64,000 nt of DNA from Massilia aquatica (GCF_011682045.1 NZ_VVIW01000006.1:186001-250000), one strand, 5' to 3'; numbered from the stretch's first letter, positions 39,880 through 48,083 are shown. Made by a program: numbers and translations. Notes: a model not told the origin generated them from the letters alone.

Positions 39880-39917
39880 CGTTTGCGCTAACGGGCGGCG
39901 GGAACCGAACCCGCGTC

Positions 39918-40147
39918 GCGGGGGCGGAATCGGGAATTCGTCGGGCACGCCCGACGCCGATGGAGCGACTCGCGCTTGCAAGCGCGAGGCTATGAATCGG
40001 GAATTCGCCGGGCATGCCCGGCGCCCACGAAGCGACTTGCGCTTGCAAGCGCAAGGCTCTCCGATTCCCTGACCAGAGGGAAATCGCTGCGCGATTTCTT
40101 GCCTTTCGCCTCTGCATTCAAAAACCGCCCGAGGGCGGTTTTTTTCT
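39918..40147. repeat. Hairpin-rich repeats flanking ssrA, two units
   Basis: Two related units of about 70 bp occur in tandem, beginning AATCGGGAATTCGTCGGGC and AATCGGGAATTCGCCGGGC. Each has an inverted CGGGC/GCCCG hairpin and a GCGCTTGCAAGCGC palindrome. The right side of the island (44365-44510) has one such unit. The block ends in a hairpin terminator at 40121-40146. Confidence 0.6.
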
Positions 40148-40236
40148 ACTTAACATCATTCCTTAGAGAAACCAAAACAAAGCTGGCGATAACCGCAGCG
40201 CGGCATGCATCAATCAAGAATACCTAACGCTCAAAT

Positions 40237-41075
40237 TAGCCCGCCGCGTACCCCGCCTGAGCAAAGACGCCAAACATAAAACGCCTCCGGCGGCACAGCG
40301 ACGAACTGGAACGCCTCGGCATTACCGCTGGCCGGCGTGCTGTGCGAACTCAGCGCGACGCGCAGCCTGCTGGCATTCGCCGGCACCGTCACCTTAAAAT
40401 ATCACCAGTAACCAGTCTGCGCCGACATATTCGTCGCCATCTGGTTGTTACCAATCGGAACAATGACAGGCATCGTATCAGCAGCATGATCACGCACCCT
40501 TACGTCCCCCGTCGCCTCGGGCGAAAGCCATGCACATCGCCCCACAGCACTGGATAACTGCCGCTTGGATCCGAACACAAGGCATTCGTGGTCGGGTTCT
40601 GCAAACCAGGCGAGACCACCGACTCTGCAAGCAGATTCCCGCTGGCCACATCAAACTGACGGGACTTGATGTAACCCAGGCACCAATGATTTCCACCCAG
40701 GTGACCGCATAACTACTGTTGGCAAACAGGGCCGAACTAGTCTGGGCACCGTACGTCGCCGCCTTGGAGACGACGACAGGCCCAGAGGCACGCGTGCCAT
40801 TTCGATAGAACAACTGGGCGAACACCTTGTACTTGTCGATATCCGCCGTCGGCGCGCTCCATGACACCACATAGTTACCGCTCTCATTCATCGACAGCCT
40901 GCCGTCCACATGCCCGCGGGTCACATCCACACTCACGCGCGAGGGCGGCTCATCGCGGTCGTTGGCGTAATCAAAACGGCGCTGCCAGGGATCGGAGCAC
41001 TCGCCGATGTCCACGGACGTGGACGTAATCACCTGGTCGCCTACTGCTCCCGACGAGCTCGTAAAACTATTCGGG
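40237..41075 (-). pseudogene. Secreted-protein C-terminal fragment with PPC-like domain, decayed
   Basis: The minus strand reads VGDQVITSTSVDIGECSDPW and a fibronectin-like stretch (GNYVVSWSAPTADIDKYKVF) in one frame. It then shifts near 40690 to GYIKSRQFDVASGNLLAESV, shifts again near 40520 to MPVIVPIGNNQMATNMSAQT, meets an in-frame TGA after TGYW, and continues YFKVTVPANASRLRVALSSH. The last part resembles a bacterial pre-peptidase C-terminal domain of secreted proteases. With at least two shifts and one stop, and no N-terminus, it is a relic. Its GC is host-like, unlike the rest of the island. Confidence 0.6.
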
Positions 41076-41090
41076 CTCCGTGTCTACGCG

Positions 41091-41657
41091 TTATTTTTTG
41101 AACTGAAATTTCGACTGTGCCTTGCGCTCAAGAGCGGCGCTTGCTTCATCAGCGATATCTTCCTTACTTCGCATACCCGTTCCGGAAAAATACGTCTTGT
41201 ATCCGTCTGGGAGACCGGAGACATCGCTTAGTGCCCCCTCGAAATCGCACGTTTTCAATTTTGCCTCGGCGCGAAATAAAAGCGACGAATTTGTGTAGTA
41301 GTAATTTTTAGCAGCCTCACCAATTTTCACAGCATCACCGAACCGCTCGATTGCTTCAATTGTGGATCCATTTTGAAAAAGCAAAATTCCAAGTGCGTGG
41401 AAGTCAGCCGGCTCTAGTCCATCAATTTCTAAAACATATTGCAAGTCAACAATCGCTCCATCAACGTCCCCCATAAGAGTTTTTACTGCGGCACGCTCTC
41501 GGCGGCCAGCGATTTCGGTTGATGAATCCTGCACAAGCCAATCACACAATTCGATTGCCTTTTCATAATTCTTCCTACAAGCATAGTCATATGCAGTTTT
41601 CAAAATTGACGCAAGTTCAAGCTCAGATTTCGGTCTAGTAGATTCCATTTTTCCCAT
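41091..41657 (-). CDS. TPR-like protein, hypothetical
   Basis: The ATG at 41657 overlaps the stop of a tiny upstream ORF (TGATG), which supports this start; an internal ATG at 41648 is possible. The 188-aa product is helical with TPR-like pairs (KTAYDYACRKNYEKAIELCD and AIVDLQYVLEIDGLEPADFH) and a charged C-terminus. It has no signal peptide. TPR proteins in such islands are often regulatory or neutralising partners, but nothing here proves that. GC is about 43%, well below the host. Confidence 0.65.
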   Translation of the reverse strand: MGKMESTRPKSELELASILKTAYDYACRKNYEKAIELCDWLVQDSSTEIAGRRERAAVKTLMGDVDGAIVDLQYVLEIDGLEPADFHALGILLFQNGSTIEAIERFGDAVKIGEAAKNYYYTNSSLLFRAEAKLKTCDFEGALSDVSGLPDGYKTYFSGTGMRSKEDIADEASAALERKAQSKFQFKK

Positions 41658-41797
41658 CACTTTCTCACGCTATAGTCAACTTTATTGCCGCCACATTCCT
41701 CGCTCACCAATCCACTTGCGCAGGTTTCGACATCTGCATAACCGCCGGTTACGCCGGTCACACTCCGTTTTTTACGTCTTTCTGCGCGCTGTTGCAT
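41657..41797 (-). CDS. Tiny ORF overlapping the TPR gene, possible remnant
   Basis: 46 codons (MQQRAERRKKRSVTGVTGGY, then ADVETCASGLVSEECGGNKV) end in a TGA overlapping the TPR start by one base. The basic run followed by a Cys/Gly-rich tail looks like the end of a larger protein. Upstream, another frame ends DTMSEFDL at 41802 without any start (LATPKGKNILEKAWEVLIAD, then TEQEAVELLRIVKM). The region 41660-41970 therefore probably contains one or two truncated genes. Confidence 0.3.
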   Translation of the reverse strand: MQQRAERRKKRSVTGVTGGYADVETCASGLVSEECGGNKVDYSVRK

Positions 41798-42113
41798 CTG
41801 TTCATAAATCAAATTCCGACATTGTATCGCGCATCTTTACTATCCGTAATAGTTCTACGGCTTCTTGTTCAGTGAGGATGGCATCGGCAATCAAAACTTC
41901 CCAAGCTTTTTCGAGAATATTTTTCCCTTTAGGTGTAGCTAGGCTGTCTGTGTTGTGGATTTTATCAGTAACTTATATTGAGCAAATTACAAAGCGTCGC
42001 AGAGTTTCTATATGGAAACGCAATCAACAACATTTGGAATGAACGATACTTTAGTATGTTTCGTTCTAGTGCGGGAAGTAGTTTTGGCATATCCTGTTCG
42101 ATGCTTTTCTAAA

Positions 42114-42512
42114 TTAGCTAAGGACGTAATTTCCTTCTTTTATCTCGTTTATGGCTTTTGCTAATTTTTGCATTTCAAAATTTGAAGCTCTTAATGTGTC
42201 AATAGTGACATTACTTCCCACGGAAAACGAATGATTCCGTTGACTTGTTCCTTCAAATGCTTTGGGGTAGTAATAGGAAAAATTCAGAATGAAGACTCTT
42301 CCTTGTTTTCTATCTGACCATACTTTGTAAGTATTTAATATGCAATAGCTTAGGTCGCTTTCCTTGATTTCAGCAATTTCACAAAACTTTTGGAAGTCTA
42401 TAGCTTTTCTAATCTGCTTATTAAACCACCAGTTTTTTATTGGATTAGCTACGACAACAACAACAACAGCAATTGCTGTCAACAAGTAACTTCCAAAGCC
42501 CCAATCAGCCAT
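42114..42512 (-). CDS. Island operon gene 3: single-pass membrane protein
   Basis: The 132-aa product has an N-terminal hydrophobic helix (about residues 8-24, LLTAIAVVVVVVANP), a basic stop-transfer segment (KNWWFNKQIRKA), and a cytosolic domain with a beta-rich centre (RVFILNFSYYYPKAF). It lies 17 bp after gene 2 with a GAGGAG ribosome site. AT-rich codon use matches genes 1 and 2. No family is recognised. In the operon it could be a membrane-acting effector or an anchor; this is inference. Confidence 0.65.
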   Translation of the reverse strand: MADWGFGSYLLTAIAVVVVVVANPIKNWWFNKQIRKAIDFQKFCEIAEIKESDLSYCILNTYKVWSDRKQGRVFILNFSYYYPKAFEGTSQRNHSFSVGSNVTIDTLRASNFEMQKLAKAINEIKEGNYVLS

Positions 42513-42529
42513 AATTGATATTTACTCCT

Positions 42530-43318
42530 CTATTTTTTGAACGCGTTTTTTTCGAACTCGTGAAAGAATTCTCTGAAATCATTGCAAAGCGATCTAAAAT
42601 ATTTGGCTACCTCTTCCAATTCATCTATGTGAACAACTCGAATGCAACAGCCCACAGAATCGGGTATATACGATGAGAAGAGAAATTCGCTTTGCCTTAC
42701 CTGCTTAACGGTTAGCTTTCCGTCACTATCTTTAGAACATTCGAAAATCGGCGTGTCAACGACAATAATTGGAAACGCAAAATTTAGGCTCGGCAGAGTT
42801 CCTTCGTAACTCTTCCTAGTGATGACATCGCAAGCCTTAAGAACTGCCATGGAAGCCGTATAAGCAGTATCCTTATCGTTTAGGGCTTGGCGCATTGCAT
42901 AACCTGACCGATTGGAGCGGGCGAAATATTTTGACCATAGCTCACTCTTGGTATTGACTGAATCTACTATGGCTGAGCGTGCATCTTTGGACATCACTGA
43001 AAAGGCAAACTGTCTATTGTAGTTAGCTAGTGCATCTTCGGAAACAAACACTATCCATGGCTGTTCTGAAGACTTGCACTCGAGAACACATGTTAGACTT
43101 AGAATGCCGAGATTGTCGGGATCAATAGCAATTACATCTAATTCTCTTGGTTTGTTCTCTTGGGCATCTAAGACAATGCTTGATTGTCTTACTTCAAATC
43201 CGTGTTTTCGGAACGGAACAGCAGCATTCATCTCAAGCGGAAAACCTGTTTTTTCGAGCCACGTTAATATTCTTTTCTCTAAAGAGCTTTTATTATTTAA
43301 CTGTTCTTGTTCGCTCAT
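42530..43318 (-). CDS. Island operon gene 2: PD-(D/E)XK nuclease-like protein
   Basis: The 262-aa product shows the restriction-endonuclease-like core: RKHGFEVRQSSIVLD, then RELDVIAID with Asp61, and after 18 residues VLECKSSEQPWIVF with Glu80 and Lys82, fitting D-x(n)-E-x-K. The C-terminal half has mixed helices and strands (FAFPIIVVDTPIFEC) with no recognisable partner domain. Its ATG overlaps the stop of gene 1 by 4 bp (ATGA), so the two are translationally coupled. It likely cuts nucleic acid; the target is unknown. No methyltransferase is adjacent. Confidence 0.7.
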   Translation of the reverse strand: MSEQEQLNNKSSLEKRILTWLEKTGFPLEMNAAVPFRKHGFEVRQSSIVLDAQENKPRELDVIAIDPDNLGILSLTCVLECKSSEQPWIVFVSEDALANYNRQFAFSVMSKDARSAIVDSVNTKSELWSKYFARSNRSGYAMRQALNDKDTAYTASMAVLKACDVITRKSYEGTLPSLNFAFPIIVVDTPIFECSKDSDGKLTVKQVRQSEFLFSSYIPDSVGCCIRVVHIDELEEVAKYFRSLCNDFREFFHEFEKNAFKK

Positions 43319-44019
43319 TTAGAACTTTCGAGGTCGATCTCGCCCGATATCTCGCCTTCTTCTTTGTCTGCCAGGTTTATCTGCTCCAACATCCTGTATA
43401 AATTAAATAACTTCAAGATGGTGTCATTATGTATCATTTTCAGGAAGTCGTTCAAATCCATCTGCTTGTTCTTCGATGAGCTTATTTCTATACATAGATG
43501 CGTGACGTGATTGTGAATTATTGGAAGATAGATGTGTTTCTGTAGATTTGAAAGCTTCTTCAGCAATTGGTAGCCTTTATCGCGAAGAAACAAATTAAGC
43601 GAGTCGGCGAATTCTTGGTGTTGTGGATAAGTGAAGGAAATTGCATCTGCAAGCGTCCCGTTCAATGTGACCCTATCTTCCATTAACTCAACGATTTCTT
43701 TGTCTTCGTTTTCGAACTTTAGGTCTTCAAAGATCAGAAAAATTGCGAATCCGAGACTGTCGATCATCGCATGCGCATTCGAAATAAATGAAAATGCGTA
43801 TGTTTCGAACAAATCTCTAGGAGTCAAATTTTCGCCAACAGTATTTCCCAATCTTTCTTTTATTAATGATAGCTTGGTTGTACTTTCTTGGAAATCTTCA
43901 AACAAAATTAGCGAATAATTTCCTCGCTTCTGTAGCGATTGCAAGCAACGATTAACTCTTCCTCTTCTTTTTTCGTCTTTAAATTTTTTCAGGAATTCAG
44001 GAACTGCGATGCCTGTCAT
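43315..44019 (-). CDS. Island operon gene 1: all-helical protein, possibly HEPN/AbiV-like
   Basis: The 234-aa product starts after a GGAG ribosome site. It is predicted helical throughout, with a central hydrophobic pair (AFSFISNAHAMIDSLGFAIF) and LSNLQKHIYLPIIHNHVTHL, whose N-x-x-K-H pattern recalls HEPN/AbiV-type helical proteins. That likeness is weak and by eye only. A strongly acidic tail (DKEEGEISGEIDLESS) ends it. First gene of the operon, GC about 36%, far below the host. Confidence 0.6.
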   Translation of the reverse strand: MTGIAVPEFLKKFKDEKRRGRVNRCLQSLQKRGNYSLILFEDFQESTTKLSLIKERLGNTVGENLTPRDLFETYAFSFISNAHAMIDSLGFAIFLIFEDLKFENEDKEIVELMEDRVTLNGTLADAISFTYPQHQEFADSLNLFLRDKGYQLLKKLSNLQKHIYLPIIHNHVTHLCIEISSSKNKQMDLNDFLKMIHNDTILKLFNLYRMLEQINLADKEEGEISGEIDLESSK

Positions 44020-44252
44020 TCTTATTTCTCCAATTAATTTTACTCTCTGTTTTTCTTGCCAAACTTCCTAATTTTAGTCCGATATACCCTGAAAAATTAA
44101 AGTTATGCGTCAGATTTATCCGTGTTCTTTTGCTACACTATACACTTACCAACTCTTGTTTTGGGTGGTTCACTTTTGTGGTTCACGTCGAAACCATCGC
44201 ATAAGAAAAAGCTAGAGAATTCAAGGGCTTACATAATTCATGGTAGAAACGG

Positions 44253-44312
44253 TCGATTCCCGCCGCCTCCACCACCGTATGCAAAAAAACCCGCCCTTGG
44301 GCGGTTTTTTTT
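44253..44312 (+). repeat. Right attachment-like repeat (attR) with terminator copy
   Basis: 44253-44289 exactly repeats the tmRNA 3' end and its flank (39820-39856), followed by a second copy of the ssrA terminator (CCGCCC/GGGCGG then eight T). There is no tmRNA body upstream, so this is the duplicated end left by integration. Confidence 0.8.
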
Positions 44313-44364
44313 CGCTTGCGCTAACGGGCGGTGGGAATCGAAGCCGCGGGCCGCGGGGGCGGAA

Positions 44365-44515
44365 TCGGGAATTCGTCGGGCACGCCCGACACCGATGGAG
44401 CGACTTGCGCTTGCAAGCGCAAGGCTCTCCGATTCCCTGACCAGAGGGAAATCGCTGCGCGATTTCTTGCCTTTCGCCTCTGCCCGTCTGAAAATCGCCC
44501 GAAGGGCGATTTTTC
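44365..44515. repeat. Right-side hairpin unit and terminator
   Basis: One copy of the hairpin unit found twice at 39918-40100, followed by CCCTGACCAGAGGGAAATCG and a terminator-like ATCGCCC/GGGCGAT hairpin with T run at 44491-44515. Confidence 0.6.
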
Positions 44516-44613
44516 CTCAGCGAATCATGACCGGTGGAATCACTGCGCAATCAGAAACAAACCGAGAACTACTGCGGTCTTGTCAGCGGAAGCCATGCAC
44601 GCACGCATGAGCA

Positions 44614-45168
44614 TTACCTGCCGCGCAACTTCTCAAGTATCTTCAGATCATAACCAGCCTGTTCAAGCGGCCTGCTCAACGGCGAGTCCTCGATTTCAAA
44701 CGCGGGCAACTGGACCGGCGCATCCGGGATATGCGGAGAACTTGTGTGATAAATCAGCCACTGCTTCGAATAGTCCTGCGAACGCGCCCTCTTGAAACCG
44801 GAGCCAACTACCCTCACGATTTCCGGATTCACGCCGCGCCCGCATGAGGAGATTCCCGAGTCGACCACAAACGTATCGCCGGCCTTCACCGTCCCCTTGA
44901 ACACCCGGTCGATCCGGAATTTGGCGCGCTCAAATGTCATCTTGAAATCCGGATGAGGCAACTTGGCCTCATGCACCATCTTCACATCGATCACGGTAGC
45001 GGCCACGACAAACTGCGCGCCGTCAAAATTGGACTTCACCCGGCGCGGTGTCTCCGCCCAGAACTCGGCTGCCAGGGGCTGGCAAGCCATCGCACCGGGC
45101 GCGGCGAACTGGGCGGCAAGCAAACAGGCTACAACGATACGCATCGATGGCGGCTTCATAAAAGACAT
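44614..45168 (-). CDS. Secreted protein with possible NTR/TIMP-like fold
   Basis: The 184-aa frame begins MSFMKPPSMRIVVACLLAAQ; the signal peptide suggests either the ATG at 45168 or the one at 45144. After cleavage near GAMA the mature protein starts with Cys. It has the pattern QFVVAATVIDVK, then RIDRVFKGTVKAGDTFVVDS and SCGRG, and later QWLIYHTS, resembling NTR/TIMP-like secreted bacterial proteins that begin with Cys and end in a strand-turn-strand. The function is unknown. Confidence 0.6.
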   Translation of the reverse strand: MSFMKPPSMRIVVACLLAAQFAAPGAMACQPLAAEFWAETPRRVKSNFDGAQFVVAATVIDVKMVHEAKLPHPDFKMTFERAKFRIDRVFKGTVKAGDTFVVDSGISSCGRGVNPEIVRVVGSGFKRARSQDYSKQWLIYHTSSPHIPDAPVQLPAFEIEDSPLSRPLEQAGYDLKILEKLRGR

Positions 45169-45361
45169 TCAATAAACAGGCGAAAAGACGATCAAGCCAA
45201 GCGATATTGCCAATAGCAATGCGCTCAACTGTTTGCAAAGCAACGCCACGTGCATGCCCATCAACGTACCCTATTTTTGCGAAAACGCCAACATGCCTTT
45301 TGCGCGTCCAGATCGCAACGCCGCAAATTAGCCTATTTTTCCAAGCTGAGCGACGGTGCCT

Positions 45362-45415
45362 TGGATTCCCGCCTGCGCCGGAAGTCATTTCTGCCGATGG
45401 CAGGAATGACGGAGC
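45362..45415. repeat. Degenerate extragenic palindrome (TCCCGCCTGCGC type)
   Basis: GATTCCCGCCTGCGCCGGAA and GTCATTTCTGCCGATGGCAG, with GGAATGACGGA after them, have the form of the common proteobacterial extragenic palindrome, related to 17926-17949. It sits at the 3' end of the broken receiver-domain gene. Confidence 0.5.
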
Positions 45416-45600
45416 ATCAGCTTGGCGGCATGCCCGCCCGGGGTAGCGCGCAGGCGGCGCGCCGGTTCGTAGCCATCCATCCCCGGCAATCCGATATCGA
45501 GAATAAACGCATCGACCGGCTCCTGCACTGCCAGGCGCAAGCCGGCGTCGCCATCGCCCACCACGCGCACCTGATACCCCTGGGCGCCGATCAGCACCGC
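45385..45600 (-). pseudogene. Response-regulator receiver domain fragment
   Basis: The minus strand reads AVLIGAQGYQVRVVGDGDAG, then LRLAVQEPVDAFILDIGLPG and MDGYEPARRLRATPGG, i.e. beta-1 to alpha-3 of a receiver domain with the phospho-acceptor Asp in ILDIGLPGMDG. The N-terminal acidic pair is missing upstream and the reading ends within the extragenic palindrome (RHSCHRQK, stop). It is a remnant of a response regulator or hybrid kinase. Confidence 0.65.
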
Positions 45601-45763
45601 CAGCCACAACCGCACCCCGCAGCGCCGGGATGGACCCGGGATCGCCCCCGCCCGCCATCTGCATCGTGCCCCGAGGGTTTCTGTCCGAGCGCCATGTTAC
45701 CAATCATGGGCTGCCTGACGCAGGCTGTTTGGCACCGCGTGCCACCAAGCTGCATCATCGCGC

Positions 45764-45809
45764 TTGACGATGATGCGACGGATGTCACATAATGGTGGCA
45801 CTCGTCGCA
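45764..45809 (+). promoter_or_regulatory. Promoter and operator of the beta-lactam operon
   Basis: TTGACG (45764-45769) and CATAAT (45788-45793) are separated by 18 bp. The dyad TGCGACG (45774-45780) / CGTCGCA (45803-45809) brackets the -10 box, and a shorter GTCAC/GTGGC pair lies within. This is a good site for BlaI-type repression 15 bp before the blaI start, although it does not match the classical TACA/TGTA operator. Confidence 0.6.
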
Positions 45810-45823
45810 CCTTTGAAGATTCC

Positions 45824-46207
45824 ATGGCCATTCCCTCCATTTCCGAACTGATCGTCCTCAAGTCCCTGTGGCGGCAGCAGCCCCTGAGCGCACGCGAAAT
45901 CCACCAGCAGGTCGAAGCCGAACTGGGCTGGTCGTACTCCTCGACGCGCAAGACGCTCGAACGCATGCTGGAAAAGGGTTCCATCACCCAGTCCACCCTG
46001 CACGGCGTGCAAGTCTACGAGGCCGTGCTGGAAAAAGTCGGCACCCTCGCCTCCTTCGCGCGCGACTTCGGCAAGCGCGTGATGGAGATGGATGCGCCCT
46101 TACCGGTCACCATGTTCACCGGCAGCAAGCTGGTCGATGACCTTGAACTCACCCGGCTCGAACAACTGCTGCACGACTGGCCCGACGACAACGGTGACGA
46201 CAAATGA
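45824..46207 (+). CDS. blaI: BlaI/MecI/CopY-family repressor
   Basis: The start at 45824 (MAIPSISELIVLKSLWRQQP) fits the family N-terminus. The 127-aa winged helix has SAREIHQQVEAELGWSYSST and RKTLERMLEKGSI, followed by a C-terminal dimerisation helix. The natural cleavage site of BlaI is near an Asn-Phe pair; here the linker reads LASFARDFGK. It represses the operon until the BlaR1-like protein inactivates it. The stop overlaps the next ATG by 4 bp. Confidence 0.88.
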   Translation: MAIPSISELIVLKSLWRQQPLSAREIHQQVEAELGWSYSSTRKTLERMLEKGSITQSTLHGVQVYEAVLEKVGTLASFARDFGKRVMEMDAPLPVTMFTGSKLVDDLELTRLEQLLHDWPDDNGDDK

Positions 46208-48060
46208 GCCCGGCCGATCTGCTGATGGCGCGCTTCCTGCTCGCCAGCGCTGGTTGCCTGGCGGCCGGCCTGGCCGTGTGGGCGGTCACCGCGCTGTGCC
46301 GGCGCAAGCTGCCCGATTTTGCCGCGCAGCGCTCCCTGTGGCTGCTGAGCCAGGTCACGATCGTAGCCGCCTTCCTGGTGATCCTGCTGCCGCACAGCGA
46401 ACGCCTGCGCATCATTCCACAGATCGACCTGGAGAACGTCGCGCAAAACGGCGTGCCAAGCGCCACGGTCACGGCAACAAAGGCGCCGCCCGCCGGCACC
46501 CCGGCCGCCAGCGGCGCGCCGGCCAGCGAGACAAGCTGGCTGGCCAGCGGCGCCCGAGCCTGGCTGCTGATCTACCTGTTCGGCCTGGGCTATTCGATCA
46601 TCAAGCTGGTGCATGCGCGACGCATGCTCAACGGCCTGGCCGCCGCCGGATCGCGGATCGACACGCGCCACCCGCACGACGGCTTTGCCGGTCCCGCGCC
46701 GGCAGTACCGGCACCGGACGTGATCGAAGTCGACGCCCCCATCTCGCCCATGCTGTTCGGCCTCATCAAACCGCGCCTGCTGCTGCCGCGCCACCTGCGC
46801 AGCCTGGCGCCGGTACAGCAGCAATTAATCGTCGCCCACGAACTGACCCACCTGCGGCGCCGCGACCTGCAATGGATGAGCGCCGGCGTGCTGCTCCAGA
46901 CCCTGCTCTGGTTCAACCCCTTCATGCGCCTGCTGCGGGTAAACCTGTCGTGGGCGCAAGAACTCGGCTGCGACCGCGAGGTGTTGCGCGGACGTCCGCA
47001 GCTCCAGCGCAAGGCTTACGCGGCGGCCCTGGTGGCGCAACTGCGCTTGCAGCACCACACGGTTGCGACGGCGCTGGCCTTCGGCGGTGTCAGCGAGCGC
47101 AGCGTGGCGGCGCGCATCGCGCTGATCCGCGAACCGGCCGGCGCGCCGCGTCCCTTCTGGGCACGCTGCGCCGCGCTCGCCAGTCTGGCCGGCATCGTGC
47201 TGGGCAGCCTGGCCTTCCAGCCGGCGTTGGCCTGGCGCATCGACGCCGCCCCGCCTGCGCTGCAGAACACGTCGCCGTTGCCGGCCAGCGCCAGCACCGG
47301 CACCAGCAACAGCGCCGTCTTGCTGAGCTGCACGGCAATGATCGACGCCGCCAGCGGCCAGCGGCTGGTGCACGAAGGCCAGTGCGACGAGCGCGTAACG
47401 CCGGCCTCAACCTTCAACATTGTTGTCAGCCTGATGGGCTACGACAGCGGCTTTCTGCGGGACGAACATGCCCCGCGGCTGCCATTCAAGGCCGGCTACG
47501 CCGACTGGAACGATTCCTGGCGCGCCAGTACCGACCCGTCCAGCTGGATGCGCAATTCCACCGTGTGGTACGCCCAGCAAGTCACGGCCCACCTTGGCAC
47601 GGCGCAATTTCAGCGCTACATCAACCGCTTTGACTATGGCAACCGCGACGTCCTGAGCGGGGCCGGCGACGACAACGCCCTCACGCTGCCCTGGATCAGT
47701 TCGACCCTGGTCATCTCGCCCGTCGAACAGCTTGCCTTCCTGCGCAAGGTGGTCAAGCGCGAGCTGGGGCTGGCGCCGGCAGCGTACGACATGACGGCCC
47801 GCATCACCCGGCTCGACAACCTGGTCAACGGCTGGGAAATCCACGGCAAGACCGGCACCTCGGCGCCGGTCACCGGTGGCGGGCCGGAGGACGCCAAGCA
47901 CGAATACGGCTGGTTTGTCGGCTGGGCCAGCAAGGGCGGCCGCACGGTGCTGTTCGCGCGCCTGGTGCTCGACCCGCGCCAGGAAGGCAACGCCGCCGGC
48001 ACCAGGACCAAAAAAGCCTTCCTGCGCGACCTGCCCGCCCGCCTGGACGCACTCCAATAA
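46204..48060 (+). CDS. blaR1: BlaR1-like sensor: M56 peptidase fused to class D beta-lactamase-like domain (STFN)
   Basis: The 618-aa product has four membrane helices, with the M56 gluzincin motif HELTH (212-216) and Glu253 in WAQELGCDREVL as zinc ligand. A fifth hydrophobic segment near 320-345 leads to an extracytoplasmic class D domain with Ser402 in ASTFNI, STVW (S-x-V), YGN in FDYGNRD, and Lys549 in HGKTGTS. In class D enzymes and BlaR1 sensors the first motif is STFK, with Lys as general base. Here codon 405 is AAC (Asn). Acylation may be impaired or use another base. Confidence 0.87.
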   Translation: MSPADLLMARFLLASAGCLAAGLAVWAVTALCRRKLPDFAAQRSLWLLSQVTIVAAFLVILLPHSERLRIIPQIDLENVAQNGVPSATVTATKAPPAGTPAASGAPASETSWLASGARAWLLIYLFGLGYSIIKLVHARRMLNGLAAAGSRIDTRHPHDGFAGPAPAVPAPDVIEVDAPISPMLFGLIKPRLLLPRHLRSLAPVQQQLIVAHELTHLRRRDLQWMSAGVLLQTLLWFNPFMRLLRVNLSWAQELGCDREVLRGRPQLQRKAYAAALVAQLRLQHHTVATALAFGGVSERSVAARIALIREPAGAPRPFWARCAALASLAGIVLGSLAFQPALAWRIDAAPPALQNTSPLPASASTGTSNSAVLLSCTAMIDAASGQRLVHEGQCDERVTPASTFNIVVSLMGYDSGFLRDEHAPRLPFKAGYADWNDSWRASTDPSSWMRNSTVWYAQQVTAHLGTAQFQRYINRFDYGNRDVLSGAGDDNALTLPWISSTLVISPVEQLAFLRKVVKRELGLAPAAYDMTARITRLDNLVNGWEIHGKTGTSAPVTGGGPEDAKHEYGWFVGWASKGGRTVLFARLVLDPRQEGNAAGTRTKKAFLRDLPARLDALQ

Positions 48061-48083
48061 ACCCAGCTCACCAAGGAGACAAC

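Larger units (their letters stand above)
39811..39917. repeat. Inverted copy of the tmRNA T-arm around its terminator
   Basis: Bases 39894-39917 are the reverse complement of the tmRNA T-arm/acceptor stretch 39811-39834 with one mismatch, so the terminator lies in the loop of a long dyad. The island's right end (44254 onward) keeps a weaker version. Confidence 0.65.

Noticed and set aside
39706-40227. Short ORFs over the tmRNA end and its flank
   Set aside because: They consist of tmRNA, terminator and hairpin repeats read in frame (runs of Pro and Lys), and recur opposite the right repeat.
41716-42042. 108-residue plus-strand ORF in the island
   Set aside because: Arg-rich without motif, antisense to relic coding sequence on the minus strand with better protein-like composition.
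44257-44290. Second tRNA or tmRNA gene at the right repeat
   Set aside because: Only the 3' T-arm/acceptor part is present; no matching 5' half upstream. It is the duplicated att segment.
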